A DNA stretch of 64,000 nt from Halomonas heilongjiangensis. Its GTDB lineage: Bacteria > Pseudomonadota > Gammaproteobacteria > Pseudomonadales > Halomonadaceae. A program made the position numbers and the translations under genes. Below are positions 53,563 through 64,000 of the stretch, in pieces (position 1 is the first letter of the stretch; each line of letters opens with the position of its first letter). The notes under the pieces are model-generated. The model saw only the letters and a list, made by a program, of their open reading frames with translations, was not told where the DNA came from and searched no databases. The stretch spans positions 1-64,000 of the forward strand of contig NZ_PNRE01000061.1 of assembly GCF_002879645.1 (NCBI RefSeq), written 5' to 3'.

Positions 53563-54222
53563 TCAGGTTGAGGTGACGCGGCTATCGCGACGGGCGGCCA
53601 CGGCATCGCCGAGGCGCTCGATCAGCGGCTTGAGCCGGGCATGCTTCATGGTCATGGCCGCCTTGTTGACCACCAAGCGGGTACTGATCGGGGCGATCAG
53701 CTCGCGCGGCGCCATGCCGTTGGCACGCAGGGTGTTGCCGGTGTCGACGATATCGACGATCTCGTCGGCCAGGTTCATCAGCGGTGCCAGTTCCATGGCC
53801 CCGTAGAGCTTGATCACCTCGGCCTGGATGCCCTGCTCGGCATAGTAACGGCGCGCGACGTTGACGAACTTGGTGGCCACGCGGCGCCGGGCCCTGGCCG
53901 GTTCGGCACCGTCGATACCGGCGGTCATCAGCCGGCACCGGGCGATCTCGAGATCCAGCGGCTCGTAGAGCCCCTCGGCGCCATGCTCGAGCAGCACGTC
54001 CTTGCCGGCCACGCCGAGGTCGGCGGCCCCCAGCTGAACGTAGGTGGGGACATCCGTGGCTCGCAGGATCACCAGCTTGACGTCCGACAGGTTGGTGTCG
54101 AACAGCAGCTTGCGACTGGCGCCCAGGTCCTCGGCCGGGGTGATGCCGGCATCGGCCAGCAGCGGCAGCGTCTCGTCAAGAATGCGACCCTTGGAGAGGG
54201 CCAGAATCAGTTGTTTGCTCAT
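53563..54222 (-). CDS. hisG: ATP phosphoribosyltransferase, short form
   Basis: HisG starts histidine synthesis from ATP and PRPP. The 219-residue length marks the short form, which lacks the regulatory ACT-like domain and needs HisZ as partner; hisZ is not in this window. [16 protein letters not shown] starts the protein, and [17 protein letters not shown] is the PRPP-loop region. It lies between murA and hisD. Confidence 0.96.
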   Translation of the reverse strand: MSKQLILALSKGRILDETLPLLADAGITPAEDLGASRKLLFDTNLSDVKLVILRATDVPTYVQLGAADLGVAGKDVLLEHGAEGLYEPLDLEIARCRLMTAGIDGAEPARARRRVATKFVNVARRYYAEQGIQAEVIKLYGAMELAPLMNLADEIVDIVDTGNTLRANGMAPRELIAPISTRLVVNKAAMTMKHARLKPLIERLGDAVAARRDSRVTST

Positions 54223-54243
54223 GCTCTCGCCTGTCTTGGGAAG

Positions 54244-55774
<1,531 letters not shown>

Positions 55775-55808
55775 GAGCCGGAACTCCTGTGATGCATGAG
55801 AATGTGAG

Positions 55809-55835
55809 GCCACCGGCCGCGAGGCGGCCGGTGGC
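55809..55835. terminator. Strong hairpin between mlaB and ibaG
   Basis: Perfect 12-bp arms (55809-55820 and 55824-55835, built on caccggccgc) around a 3-base loop, in the 146-base mlaB-ibaG gap. There is no T-run, so it may be a processing or attenuation site rather than a full terminator. Confidence 0.5.
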
Positions 55836-55920
55836 ATGGATCGGGAATTCCGACATGGTAAAGAAAAGCGGCGCACTTGGCGATGCCGGCAGCGCTCGCC
55901 ACCTCGGGAAACCCCGAGCG

Positions 55921-56253
55921 TCAGGCGACCTCGTCCAGCGGCAGCAGGCGGTCGAGACCGGCCAGCCGGGTCAGGCGGCTCAGCGGCGCCGAGAGGTGCA
56001 CGGCGCGAACCTCGAGACCGGCAGCGCGGGCGCGACGGGTCCACTCCAGCAGTACGCTGAGCGCCGCGCTGCTGACGCCCGCGACGCCGCTCAGGTCGAA
56101 GTCGACGCGGGTACCGGCCGGCTGGGTCGCGAGCCAGTCGCTGCCCGTGGCGGCCAGCGCCGCGGCCACGTCGAAGCCGACCACCCCGCTCACCGCCAAC
56201 CCCTCGGCACCGGCCGTCAGGCGAACGCCCGACCGATCGAGCAGCAGGCTCAT
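55921..56253 (-). CDS. mlaB: STAS-domain protein MlaB
   Basis: A 110-residue STAS-domain protein, the small cytoplasmic partner that binds the MlaF ATPase and controls its assembly. VDFDLSGVAGVSSAALSVLLEW contains the loop and helix usual in MlaB (read VDFDLSGVAGVSS, AALSVLLEW). The ATG overlaps the mlaC stop (ATGA). Confidence 0.88.
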   Translation of the reverse strand: MSLLLDRSGVRLTAGAEGLAVSGVVGFDVAAALAATGSDWLATQPAGTRVDFDLSGVAGVSSAALSVLLEWTRRARAAGLEVRAVHLSAPLSRLTRLAGLDRLLPLDEVA

Positions 56254-56912
56254 GCGCTGCCGCCCTCCTCGAGCTCCTCGACGGCGATTTCCGGGGCCCA
56301 GCTCTCGATCACGGCGTCGTAGTCGCGGCCGTGATCGCGCATGGCCTGATCGAACTGGTTGCGGAAGGTCAACCCGAGGTTGATGCCGTTGACGATGACA
56401 TTGACCACCTTCCACTGGCCATCGCTCAGGCGCAGCGAATAGCTGACCGGATAGACGGTACCGTCGATGGCCACCACCTCCATGGCCACGCTGGCCTGGT
56501 CCTCGTGGCGCTGACGCTGCTGACTGTCCAGCACCCGCAGCTCACGATAGTCGAAGGTCACCAGCCCCTTGGTGTAGGTATCGATCAGCGTCTGGCGAAA
56601 GGTATTGACGAAACGCGAGCGCTGCTGGGGAGTGGCATTCTGGAAGTAGCGCCCCATGACGCTCGCCCCGATGTAACGGAAGTCGGCGATGTCGTCGAGG
56701 CTGTCGTCGACCAGCCCCTTGAGCTCGTCGACGTTGTCGGCGAAATAGTCACGGCGCCCCTCGATCTTCCCCATCAGGTCGTCGATACTGTCGCGGATCA
56801 TCTCCTCGGGCCCATGTTCGGGGGCCGCCTGGGCCTGGGCCGACAGGGCGGCGAGCGCCAGGCACAAAGCGAGCACCACCAGGCGCAAGGAAGCAGGCAG
56901 AAAAGGCATCAT
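56250..56912 (-). CDS. mlaC: Phospholipid-binding periplasmic protein MlaC
   Basis: MlaC carries phospholipids between the outer membrane MlaA complex and MlaFEDB. The 220-residue protein has a signal peptide ending near AQAQA, then the family blocks YRELRVLDSQQ, VYPVSYSLRLSDGQW and VNGINLGLTFRNQF. The start is one of two adjacent ATGs after CAGGAGA; nine more upstream codons are open but lie before the ribosome site. Confidence 0.93.
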   Translation of the reverse strand: MMPFLPASLRLVVLALCLALAALSAQAQAAPEHGPEEMIRDSIDDLMGKIEGRRDYFADNVDELKGLVDDSLDDIADFRYIGASVMGRYFQNATPQQRSRFVNTFRQTLIDTYTKGLVTFDYRELRVLDSQQRQRHEDQASVAMEVVAIDGTVYPVSYSLRLSDGQWKVVNVIVNGINLGLTFRNQFDQAMRDHGRDYDAVIESWAPEIAVEELEEGGSA

Positions 56913-56959
56913 CGAATCTCCTGGAAAGAGTGCCGTCAACGACGAGCGCGCGGTGCGGC

Positions 56960-57424
56960 TCAGTCGCTGACCATGTTGGACACGAATTGCTGGATGAGTT
57001 CTTCGAGCACCACCGCCGACTGGGTGTCGCGAATGGTGTCGCCGTCGGCCAGGGTCTCGGGGTCCCCCCCCACCGACAGCCCGATGTACTGCTCACCGAG
57101 CAGGCCGGCGGTGAGGATCGCCGCCGTGGTATCCCGGGACAGCCGACCCTCGAGCTCCGAGTCGAGCTCCAGTACCACCCGGGCGTCATACCAGTCGGTA
57201 TCCAGCTCGATGGCCGCGACCCGGCCCACCGTGACCCCGGCCATGGTGACCCGCGCCCGTGGCTTGAGGCTGCCGATGTTGGCGAAGTTGGCCTCGAGGC
57301 GGAAGGTGTCGGCAGGGGCGGTAAAGGTCAGGCCACTGACCCGCAGGCCGAGGAACACCAGTCCCAGGACGCCGGCCAGCATGAACAACCCGACCCCCAG
57401 CTCCATCATCTTGCTGCGTTTCAT
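56960..57424 (-). CDS. mlaD: MCE-domain protein MlaD
   Basis: A 154-residue protein with one membrane helix at about 8-27 and a single MCE domain (DTFRLEANFANIGSLKPRARV, read DTFRLEANF then ANIGSLKPRARV; TAGLLGEQYIGL). MlaD forms a hexameric ring on the periplasmic side of the MlaFEDB transporter. KRSKMMELGVGLFML is the classic start. Confidence 0.95.
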   Translation of the reverse strand: MKRSKMMELGVGLFMLAGVLGLVFLGLRVSGLTFTAPADTFRLEANFANIGSLKPRARVTMAGVTVGRVAAIELDTDWYDARVVLELDSELEGRLSRDTTAAILTAGLLGEQYIGLSVGGDPETLADGDTIRDTQSAVVLEELIQQFVSNMVSD

Positions 57425-57461
57425 GCCGTCTCTCCGAACATCAATTCTGTACTCCGACGCA

Positions 57462-58244
57462 TCAGTTAAGCCCCCCGAACATCACCGCGGTCAGCACGAA
57501 ATCGAGGCCGAGCACCGCCAGTGAGGAGTAGACCACGGTGCGAGTGGTGGCCCGCGAGATGCCTTCCGAGGTGGGTATCAGGTCATAGCCCTGGAAGACC
57601 GCGATCCAGGTCACCACCAGGGCGAAGACCAGGCTCTTGACCATGCCGTTGCCGACATCGCCGATGAAGTCGACGCTGGCCTGCATGTTGCCCCAGTAGG
57701 AGCCCTCGAAGACGCCGAGCCACTCGACGCCGACCAGGTAGCCACCGTACACCCCCACCACGCTGAAGCCGATGGTCAGCAGCGGCAGGGCGACGAAGCC
57801 GGCCCACAGGCGTGGCGCCACCACCCGGCGCAGCGGATCGACACCGATCATCTCCATGCTGGTGAGCTGTTCGGTGGCCTTCATCAGACCGATCTCGGCG
57901 GTCAACGCCGAGCCGGCTCGGCCGGCGAACAGCAGCGCCGCCACCACCGGGGCCAGTTCGCGCAACAGCGACAAGGCCACCATCTGGCCCAGCGCCTGTT
58001 CGGCACCGAAATCGACCAGCAGGGTATAGCCCTGCAGCGCCAGCACCATGCCGATGAACAGCCCCGAGACCAGCACGATGGCCAGCGACAGCACGCCGAC
58101 GAAGTGCATCTGGCGCAGCCAGAGGTACCAGCCCTCGCGGGAGGGTATGCCGACCGCGGAGAGGAACAGGAAGACCCCCGCCCGGCCCAGCGCCTCCAGC
58201 AGCTCGCAGCCCCGGCGCCCCAGGATGGTGACTCGCTCGATCAT
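57462..58244 (-). CDS. mlaE: Phospholipid transport permease MlaE
   Basis: A 260-residue ABC permease. [39 protein letters not shown] ([24 protein letters not shown]) and [16 protein letters not shown] are family signatures, with five to six helices. It overlaps the mlaF stop (ATGA). Confidence 0.95.
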   Translation of the reverse strand: MIERVTILGRRGCELLEALGRAGVFLFLSAVGIPSREGWYLWLRQMHFVGVLSLAIVLVSGLFIGMVLALQGYTLLVDFGAEQALGQMVALSLLRELAPVVAALLFAGRAGSALTAEIGLMKATEQLTSMEMIGVDPLRRVVAPRLWAGFVALPLLTIGFSVVGVYGGYLVGVEWLGVFEGSYWGNMQASVDFIGDVGNGMVKSLVFALVVTWIAVFQGYDLIPTSEGISRATTRTVVYSSLAVLGLDFVLTAVMFGGLN

Positions 58245-59053
58245 CGCCGCCCCCCGGTGCTGAGGATGTCGGTGAAGAAGTCCACCGCAGGATAGTGGAA
58301 GGGGACCGGCCCGTCCGGCTCGCCATGAACGAACTGGCTGACCCGGGGATCCTGGTCGACATCGAGCCCCTGCGGAGTGCCCTGGGCCATCACCCGGCCG
58401 TCGGAAATCACGTAGACGTAGTCGGCGATGGTCAGCGTCTCCTTGATGTCGTGGGAGACCACGACGGAGGTCAGTCCGAGCGCCTCGTTGAGCCGCTTGG
58501 TCAGCTGCACCAGCACCCCCATGGAGATCGGATCCTGGCCGACGAAGGGCTCGTCGTAGAGGATCAGCTCAGGATCCAGGGCGATGGCCCGGGCCAGCGC
58601 CACCCGCCGCGCCATGCCACCGGAGAGTTCGGCCGGCATCAGTTCGCGGGCGCCGCGCAGCCCGACGGCCTCGAGCTTCATCAGCACCAGATCGCGGATC
58701 ATCGACGCCGGCAGGTCGGTGTGGACCCGTAGCGGGAAGGCCACGTTCTCGAACACGTCGAGGTCGGAGAACAGAGCCCCGCTCTGGAACAGCATGCCCA
58801 TGCGCCGGCGCATGGCGAACAGTGCCTTGCGCGACTGGCGATGGACGTCCTCGCCGTCGATCAGCACGCGCCCCGCGTCGGGGGTCAGCTGGCCACCGAT
58901 CAGCTTGAGCAGGGTGGTCTTGCCGGTACCGCTGGGCCCCATGATGGCGGTGATCTTGCCGTGGGGAATCTGCAGGTCGACCCCGCGGAAGATCTCCTTG
59001 TCGCCCCGCGAGAAATGCAGCCCCTCCACCACCACGAAGGGAGTGTCGCTCAT
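58241..59053 (-). CDS. mlaF: Phospholipid transport ATPase MlaF
   Basis: The 270-residue ATPase has Walker [10 protein letters not shown], signature [15 protein letters not shown] with the Gly-Met-Ala-Arg variant typical of MlaF, and Walker [16 protein letters not shown]. It is the first gene of mlaFEDCB-ibaG-murA-hisG-hisD. I chose [11 protein letters not shown]; 25 upstream in-frame codons fall in the AT-rich yrbG-mlaF gap. Confidence 0.95.
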   Translation of the reverse strand: MSDTPFVVVEGLHFSRGDKEIFRGVDLQIPHGKITAIMGPSGTGKTTLLKLIGGQLTPDAGRVLIDGEDVHRQSRKALFAMRRRMGMLFQSGALFSDLDVFENVAFPLRVHTDLPASMIRDLVLMKLEAVGLRGARELMPAELSGGMARRVALARAIALDPELILYDEPFVGQDPISMGVLVQLTKRLNEALGLTSVVVSHDIKETLTIADYVYVISDGRVMAQGTPQGLDVDQDPRVSQFVHGEPDGPVPFHYPAVDFFTDILSTGGRR

Positions 59054-59199
59054 TGGCTCGTCGTCCCTCGAAAAAATTATCGAACATCGTATCCTAACCA
59101 CGCCTCGTTGCGCCACCATCGGCGCCATCCGGCTTGCACCGCGTCGGTCGAGAACGTTTAATGGGCGCCCTTCCGTTCCTAGCCAGGACCGTGTCTGCC

Positions 59200-60159
59200 A
59201 TGCTCGTTCCCCTCATTGCCGTACTGCTCGGCTTCATCGCCCTGCTGTGGAGTGCCGAGCGTTTCGTCGGTGCCGCCGCCGCCACGGCCAGGCGTGCCGG
59301 CATGAGCACCCTGCTGGTGGGCATGACCATCGTCGCGCTCGGCACCTCGGCACCGGAGATCGTGGTCTCGGTGATGGCCTCGCTCGACGGCATCCCCGAT
59401 CTCGCCACCGGCAATGCGCTCGGCTCGAACATCGCCAACATCGGCCTGGTGCTGGGCGTCACGGCCCTGGTGGTGCCCATCCCGGTGCGCTTCTCCATCG
59501 TCCGCCGTGAACTGCCACTGCTGCTCGGCGCCACCGGCCTGGCCGGCTACTCCCTGGCCAACGGCATCCTCGGTCGCTTCGATGCGCTGTTCCTGCTGCT
59601 GCTGCTGGTATTCAGCCTGTGGTGGCTGTTCCGCGCCGACAGCCCCGACGAGGCCCCGGTGGGCGAGATCCCCGACATGCCGCTGAGGCGCGCCCTGCCC
59701 TGGCTGGTGCTGACCCTGGCGGTCATGGGCGTCGGCTCGCGAGCCCTGGTGTGGGGCGGCAGTGAACTGGCGCGCGGCCTCGGTGTCAGTGAGCTGGCCA
59801 TCGGACTGACCATCGTCGCCATCGGCACCAGCCTGCCGGAACTGGCCGCCTGCGTGGCCAGCGCACTCAAGCGCCACCACGACATCGCCATCGGCAACGT
59901 CATCGGCTCCAACCTGTTCAACATGCTCGCCGTGCTGCCGATACCGGGCATGCTGGCCCCCGGCCCCATCGACCCGGCGGCGGGAGAACGCGACTATCGG
60001 GTCATGCTGGTCCTGACCCTGGCGCTGGGCATGCTGCTGCTGTGGCAACGACACGGCCGGCTGGGCCGGCTGCCCGGCGGCCTGCTGGCACTGAGCTATG
60101 TCGGCTATCTGGCCTGGCTCGGCGCCACCAGCTTCGCCACAGAGGTGCCGACCACCTGA
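59200..60159 (+). CDS. yrbG: Calcium/sodium exchanger-family protein YrbG
   Basis: A 319-residue CaCA-superfamily membrane protein with two inverted repeats: GTSAPEIVVSVMASLDG in the first half and GTSLPELAACVASALK in the second, each followed by GNALGSNIANIGL and GNVIGSNLFNMLAV. Ion specificity is not known from sequence. I chose MLVPLIAVLLG by comparison with E. coli YrbG; ATGs at 59134 and 59161 would add 22 or 13 residues. Divergent from mlaF, adjacent to kdsD. Confidence 0.92.
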   Translation: MLVPLIAVLLGFIALLWSAERFVGAAAATARRAGMSTLLVGMTIVALGTSAPEIVVSVMASLDGIPDLATGNALGSNIANIGLVLGVTALVVPIPVRFSIVRRELPLLLGATGLAGYSLANGILGRFDALFLLLLLVFSLWWLFRADSPDEAPVGEIPDMPLRRALPWLVLTLAVMGVGSRALVWGGSELARGLGVSELAIGLTIVAIGTSLPELAACVASALKRHHDIAIGNVIGSNLFNMLAVLPIPGMLAPGPIDPAAGERDYRVMLVLTLALGMLLLWQRHGRLGRLPGGLLALSYVGYLAWLGATSFATEVPTT

Positions 60160-60214
60160 ACGGGTGGTCGCCACGAACTTGAGTGAAACACCGCAACGGG
60201 CAACAATCACCGCC

Positions 60215-61207
60215 ATGACCACCGATACCCCCCCCACCGGCAGCTCACCGCTGCGCGACAGCGCCCGACGCACCCTGCAGCTGGAACAGCAGGCCATCGC
60301 CACCCTGATCGAACGCCTCGACGGGGCCTTCGACCGCGCCTGCGAACTGATCCTCGCCTGCCGGGGACGCGTCGTGGTGACCGGCATGGGCAAGTCCGGG
60401 CACGTCGCCGGCAAGGTCGCCGCCACCCTGGCGAGCACCGGCACCCCGGCCTTCTTCGTGCACCCCGGCGAGGCCAGCCACGGCGACCTGGGCATGATCA
60501 CCCCCGGCGACGTGGTGCTGGCGCTCTCCAACTCCGGCGAGACCGCCGAGGTCACTGCCCTGCTGCCGCTGCTCAAGCGCATGGACGTACCGCTGATCAG
60601 CATGACCGGACGCCCCGGCTCGACCCTGGCCCGCCATGCCGACGCCCACCTCGATGCCGGCGTCGAACGCGAGGCCTGCCCGCTGGACCTGGCCCCCACC
60701 TCCTCGACCACCGCGGCGCTGGCCCTGGGCGACGCCCTGGCGGTGGCACTGCTCGAGTCCCGCGGCTTCACCGCCGAGGACTTCGCCCGCTCGCACCCCG
60801 GCGGCAGCCTGGGCAAGCGGCTGCTGCTGCGGGTCGCCGACCTGATGCACCAGGGCAGCCGACTGCCCTCGGTGCCGCTCGGCAGCCCGCTGCGCGACGC
60901 CCTGCTCGAGATCACCCGCCAGGGGCTGGGCTTCACCTGCGTGGTCGACGACGACGGCCGCCTGTCCGGGGTCTACACCGATGGCGACCTGCGCCGCACC
61001 CTGGACCAGCACAGCAACCTCACCGACCTCAAGGTCGACGACGTCATGACTCGACCGGGCAAGCGGGTCAACGCCGACATCCTGGCCGCCGAGGCAGTCC
61101 GCATCATGGAAGACAACCGCATCACCGCCCTGGCCGTGGTCGACGATGACGGTCGCCCGGTCGGCGCCCTGCACATGCACGACCTGCTCGCCAGCGGCGT
61201 GATCTGA
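60215..61207 (+). CDS. kdsD: Arabinose 5-phosphate isomerase KdsD
   Basis: KdsD converts ribulose 5-phosphate to arabinose 5-phosphate for Kdo synthesis. The 330-residue protein has a SIS domain (GMGKSGHVAGKVAATLAS, HPGEASHGDLGM, LSNSGETAEV) and two CBS domains in the last 120 residues. I chose MTTDTPPTG; earlier in-frame ATG codons lie in the yrbG end. With kdsC it supplies the Kdo pathway completed by kdsB at the left end of the window. Confidence 0.95.
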   Translation: MTTDTPPTGSSPLRDSARRTLQLEQQAIATLIERLDGAFDRACELILACRGRVVVTGMGKSGHVAGKVAATLASTGTPAFFVHPGEASHGDLGMITPGDVVLALSNSGETAEVTALLPLLKRMDVPLISMTGRPGSTLARHADAHLDAGVEREACPLDLAPTSSTTAALALGDALAVALLESRGFTAEDFARSHPGGSLGKRLLLRVADLMHQGSRLPSVPLGSPLRDALLEITRQGLGFTCVVDDDGRLSGVYTDGDLRRTLDQHSNLTDLKVDDVMTRPGKRVNADILAAEAVRIMEDNRITALAVVDDDGRPVGALHMHDLLASGVI

Positions 61208-61232
61208 TGCCCCGTTTCCCCAAGGAGTTCCC

Positions 61233-61790
61233 ATGACCCTCGACTCTCCCCTGCTCGACACCCAACTGGTGGACCGGCTGCGCCGCGTGCGCCTGCTGGC
61301 GCTGGACGTGGACGGCGTCCTCACCGACGGCCGTCTCTACTTCCAGGCCGACGGCATCGAGATCAAGGCCTTCCACACCCACGACGGCCACGGCATCAAG
61401 CTGCTCAAGCGTGCCGGACTCGAGGTGGCGCTGATCACCGGCCGCGATTCGCCGATGGTCAGCCGGCGCGCCGCCGCCCTCGGCATCAAGCACGTCTACC
61501 AGGGGGTGGAGAAGAAGCTGCCCATGTTGCGCGAACTGTGCAGCCGCCTTGGCCTCGAACTGGAACAGGTCGCCTACTGCGGCGACGACATGCCGGATGT
61601 CGGCGCCATCAAGCGCGCCGGCGTCGGCATCAGCGTCCCCGGCGCCCCCGCCTACATCCGCAAGCACGCCGACTGGATCACCGAGAGCGCCGCCGGCCAC
61701 GGCGCGGTGCGTGAGATCTGCGATGCCCTGCTCCAGGCCCAGGGACACTGGGACGCCGTGATCGACACCTACCTGCACGGAGCCGACTGA
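61233..61790 (+). CDS. kdsC: 3-deoxy-manno-octulosonate-8-phosphate phosphatase KdsC
   Basis: A 185-residue HAD-type phosphatase without a large cap domain, as expected for the KdsC tetramer. LDVDGVLTDGRL holds the nucleophile Asp25 and Asp27, LITGRDS the second motif, and YCGDDMPDVG the metal-binding pair. It removes phosphate from Kdo 8-phosphate. Confidence 0.96.
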   Translation: MTLDSPLLDTQLVDRLRRVRLLALDVDGVLTDGRLYFQADGIEIKAFHTHDGHGIKLLKRAGLEVALITGRDSPMVSRRAAALGIKHVYQGVEKKLPMLRELCSRLGLELEQVAYCGDDMPDVGAIKRAGVGISVPGAPAYIRKHADWITESAAGHGAVREICDALLQAQGHWDAVIDTYLHGAD

Positions 61791-61794
61791 GGCC

Positions 61795-62397
61795 ATGGCA
61801 CTGCGCCTGCCGCGCCCGTCATTTCGAGTCTGGCTGTTCCTGCTGCTGCTGGCCCTCGGTGGCGTGCTCGCCCTGCTCGACCAGCGCAGCCCCCGGGAGC
61901 CCGGACCGGTGCCCCGCCACGAGGCCGGCGAGCCGGACTACTACCTCGAGGGCGTTCGCCTGACCCGCTTCGACGCCGAGGGCCGGGCGCACCAGCGCCT
62001 GGACACCCCGCGCCTGGTGCACACCCCCCACGACGACGTCACGCGCATGCAGACACCGGAGGCGCGGCTGATCGACAGCTCGGGGCGCGTCTGGTTCGGT
62101 CAGGGCCAGGTCGGCACCCTGGGCGCCGGCGGCAATCCCCTCACCCTGTCCGGCGATGCCCGCCTGCACGCTCCCGAGGAGCACTGGCAACTCGACACCG
62201 ATATCCTGCACTTCGATGCCGACACCGGCCATGCCTGGAGCGAGGCCCCGGCGCTGCTGCGCCAACCACCGCAGCGCATGCGCGGTGAGCGCTTCGATGC
62301 CTGGATCCATGACAATCGCGCCCGCCTGACCGACAATGTCCGCGGCCACCATCCGCCCGAGACGCCATCCCCCACCGACGAGGATCCCGAGTCATGA
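61795..62397 (+). CDS. lptC: LPS export system protein LptC
   Basis: A 200-residue bitopic protein with an N-terminal helix (about 11-28) and a periplasmic beta-jellyroll domain (DYYLEGVRLTRFDAEGRAHQ, read in two parts as DYYLEGVRLT and RFDAEGRAHQ). LptC connects LptBFG to LptA. It overlaps the lptA ATG (ATGA). Confidence 0.94.
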   Translation: MALRLPRPSFRVWLFLLLLALGGVLALLDQRSPREPGPVPRHEAGEPDYYLEGVRLTRFDAEGRAHQRLDTPRLVHTPHDDVTRMQTPEARLIDSSGRVWFGQGQVGTLGAGGNPLTLSGDARLHAPEEHWQLDTDILHFDADTGHAWSEAPALLRQPPQRMRGERFDAWIHDNRARLTDNVRGHHPPETPSPTDEDPES

Positions 62398-62921
62398 CGC
62401 GACCGCCCCTTGCCTCCCTGCTGGCCCCAGCACTGCTCGGGCTGTCCCTCACGGCACTGACCACTCCCCCGGCGCAGGCCCTGGAGGGCGACGCCAGCGC
62501 CCCCATCGAGGTGGAAGCGAACCAGCTCGACCTCGACGACCGCGCCGGCACCGCCATCTATACCGGTGACGTGGACATCCGCCAGGGCAGCATGCACCTG
62601 ACCGGTGACCGGGTCGAGATCCGCCGCAACGCCTCGGGCGAACTCTCTCACGCCATCGCCACCGGCGAACGCGCCTACATCGAGCAGCAGCCGGCACCTG
62701 ACGAGCCACTCGTGCGCGGCTGGGGACGCACCATCGTCTATTATGTCGCCGAGCGGCGGGTGGAGCTGATCGATCGCGCCGAGCTGCACCAGGGCGGCGA
62801 CACCTTCGACGGCGGCTACCTGGAGTATTTCCTCGATCGTCGCGTGGTCCAGGCCCGCTCCGAGGCCGAGGGCGTCCAGGAGCGCCAGCGCGTACGCATG
62901 ACCCTGCAGCCCGAGCAATAA
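62394..62921 (+). CDS. lptA: LPS export periplasmic bridge protein LptA
   Basis: A 175-residue protein with a signal peptide ending in PAQA, then an OstA-like domain ([37 protein letters not shown]). LptA subunits bridge the periplasm carrying lipopolysaccharide. Followed by lptB after 8 bases. Confidence 0.95.
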   Translation: MTRPPLASLLAPALLGLSLTALTTPPAQALEGDASAPIEVEANQLDLDDRAGTAIYTGDVDIRQGSMHLTGDRVEIRRNASGELSHAIATGERAYIEQQPAPDEPLVRGWGRTIVYYVAERRVELIDRAELHQGGDTFDGGYLEYFLDRRVVQARSEAEGVQERQRVRMTLQPEQ

Positions 62922-62929
62922 GGGACGAC

Positions 62930-63655
62930 ATGAAGACACTCCGCGCCAGCCATCTGGCCAAGAGCTACAAGCGCCGCCGCGTGGTGCAGGACATCAGCCT
63001 GGCCATCGGCCAGGGCAGCATCGTCGGCCTGCTCGGCCCCAACGGTGCCGGCAAGACCACCTCCTTCTACATGATCGTCGGGCTGGTACGCGCCGACGCC
63101 GGCGAGGTCCACATCGACGACCTCGACCTGACGAGAGCCGCCATGCACGAGCGAGCCCGGGCCGGTATCGGCTATCTGCCCCAGGAGGCCTCGATCTTCC
63201 GCAAGCTCTCGGTGGCCGACAACATCATGGCGATCCTCGAGACCCGCAAGGACCTCGACCGCACAGGGCGCAGGGCCCGGCTCGAGCAGTTGCTCGAGGA
63301 CTTCCATGTCACCCATATCCGCGACAACCTCGGCATGAGCCTCTCCGGCGGTGAGCGGCGCCGGGTGGAGATCGCCAGGGCGCTGGCCACGGAACCCGCC
63401 TTCATCCTCCTCGACGAACCCTTCGCCGGGGTCGACCCCATCTCGGTGGGCGAGATCAAGGCCATCATCCGCCAGCTCAAGGCCCGTGACATCGGCGTCC
63501 TGATCACCGACCACAACGTGCGCGAGACCCTCGATATCTGCGACACCGCCTATATCGTCGGCGACGGCCAGATCATCGCCGAGGGCGATGCCGAGGCGAT
63601 CCTGGCCAACCAGCGGGTGCGCGAGGTGTACCTCGGCGAAGACTTTCGCCTCTGA
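62930..63655 (+). CDS. lptB: LPS export ABC ATPase LptB
   Basis: A 241-residue ATPase with Walker [10 protein letters not shown] at about 37-45, signature [15 protein letters not shown], Walker [16 protein letters not shown] and a C-terminal [10 protein letters not shown], the standard LptB end. It powers LptFG, whose genes are not here. Placement before rpoN is conserved in proteobacteria. Confidence 0.97.
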   Translation: MKTLRASHLAKSYKRRRVVQDISLAIGQGSIVGLLGPNGAGKTTSFYMIVGLVRADAGEVHIDDLDLTRAAMHERARAGIGYLPQEASIFRKLSVADNIMAILETRKDLDRTGRRARLEQLLEDFHVTHIRDNLGMSLSGGERRRVEIARALATEPAFILLDEPFAGVDPISVGEIKAIIRQLKARDIGVLITDHNVRETLDICDTAYIVGDGQIIAEGDAEAILANQRVREVYLGEDFRL

Positions 63656-63716
63656 CCCCCTACCGCAACTTACTGATATAAAGGTTATTGCAGCCTGCCG
63701 GCATGAAAATTGCCGA

Positions 63717-63732
63717 TGGCATGCTTATTGCT
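63717..63732 (+). promoter_or_regulatory. Near-consensus sigma-54 promoter upstream of rpoN
   Basis: TGGCATGCTTATTGCT matches the -24/-12 consensus (TGGCAC-N5-TTGCW) except for T in place of C at the sixth base. GG and GC lie 10 bases apart as required. It is 72 bases before the rpoN ATG. An AT-rich stretch surrounds it, and no good sigma-70 pair is obvious. Confidence 0.6.
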
Positions 63733-63803
63733 AATAAAAGACTTGCAACACGCCGGACAGCGGACTAGGGTGGGGGTTTTCGGCGAATGAGCACACACCT
63801 CTC

Positions 63804-64000
63804 ATGGCCATGAAAGCATCCCTGCAACTGCGCGTCGGCACCCAGCTGACCATGACGCCCCAGCTGCAGCAGGCCATCGCCCTGCTGCAGCTCTCCACCC
63901 TGGACCTGCGCCAGGAGATCCAGCAGGCCCTGGAGTCGAACCCCATGCTGGAGCTCGATGACGGCTTCGGCGAACAGGCAGCGAGCGAGCCTGCCGATGA
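63804..64000 (+). CDS. rpoN: RNA polymerase sigma-54 factor (partial, cut by window edge)
   Basis: The first 65 residues are visible: the activator-interacting region I, with [18 protein letters not shown] and [11 protein letters not shown], a universal RpoN start. The frame runs off the right edge. ATGs at 63804 and 63810 are both possible; homologues begin at the level of the second (MKASLQL). Confidence 0.97.
   Translation, partial: MAMKASLQLRVGTQLTMTPQLQQAIALLQLSTLDLRQEIQQALESNPMLELDDGFGEQAASEPAD

Overview
The window is about 64 kb of high-GC chromosomal DNA from a Gram-negative gammaproteobacterium. It holds almost only core envelope, division and housekeeping genes, packed with ATGA-type overlaps. 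The gene order follows Pseudomonas aeruginosa closely in two blocks: rne-murB-ptpA-kdsB-lpxK-exbDB-comEC-lolDC, and mutT-argJ-secA-lpxC-dcw-rnpB-sspAB-petABC-rpsI-rplM-algW-his-murA-mla-kds-lpt-rpoN. There are several lineage-specific departures: msbA inside the lpxK operon, aguA-aguB at the block junction, a single LolC/E-type permease, and no mraZ and no hisC where Pseudomonas has them. A Halomonadaceae-like organism is my best inference from protein flavour, GC content and gene order. No marker in the window proves it.

Layout. 1-306: 3' end of rne with a three-copy 54-bp repeat. 385-9164 (minus): murB, ptpA, kdsB, a Trm112-like protein, lpxK, msbA, exbD, exbB and comEC, a lipid A/peptidoglycan precursor and transport operon. 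9304-9846: DUF2062 protein. 9943-11947 (minus): lolD and lolC/F for lipoprotein export. 12101-14067: agmatine-to-putrescine genes aguA-aguB. 14249-19344 (minus): Nudix-ThiE fusion, argJ, secA. 19409-20350: a small uncertain ORF and dciA. 20453-38034 (minus): lpxC, then the division and cell-wall cluster read 5' to 3' as rsmH, ftsL, ftsI, murE, murF, mraY, murD, ftsW, murG, murC, ddl, ftsQ, ftsA, ftsZ. 38087-38451 (minus): RNase P RNA, directly upstream of rsmH. 38484-39341 (minus): rsmI. 39380-42788: lpoA, yraN, gmhA/diaA, dolP. 42882-44031 (minus): sspB, sspA. 44176-46792 (minus): cytochrome bc1 complex. 47013-47844 (minus): S9 and L13. 48111-49277 (minus): zapE. 49487-49930: zapG. 49978-50736 (minus): NIF3-like. 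50838-52070: algW-type protease. 52164-59053 (minus): the Mla lipid transport operon, ibaG, murA, hisG, hisD. 59200-63655: yrbG, kdsD, kdsC, lptC, lptA, lptB. 63804-64000: start of rpoN.

Together the genes cover UDP-MurNAc-pentapeptide and lipid II synthesis (murA-G, mraY, ddl), septal synthesis (ftsI, ftsW, ftsQL, ftsA, ftsZ, lpoA, zapE, zapG), lipid A and Kdo synthesis and export (lpxC, lpxK, kdsB/C/D, msbA, lptA/B/C), lipoprotein sorting (lolCD) and phospholipid homeostasis (mlaBCDEF). An envelope-stress protease (algW) and Sec export (secA) complete the envelope theme.

I found no prophage, insertion sequence, CRISPR array, toxin-antitoxin or defence system, and no clearly undescribed system. 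The most interesting signals are small: a near-consensus sigma-54 promoter in front of rpoN itself, RNase P RNA taking the place of mraZ at the head of the division cluster, an AT-rich promoter island between ftsQ and ftsA, heptamer repeat tracts in intergenic DNA, and the repeat-built tail of RNase E.
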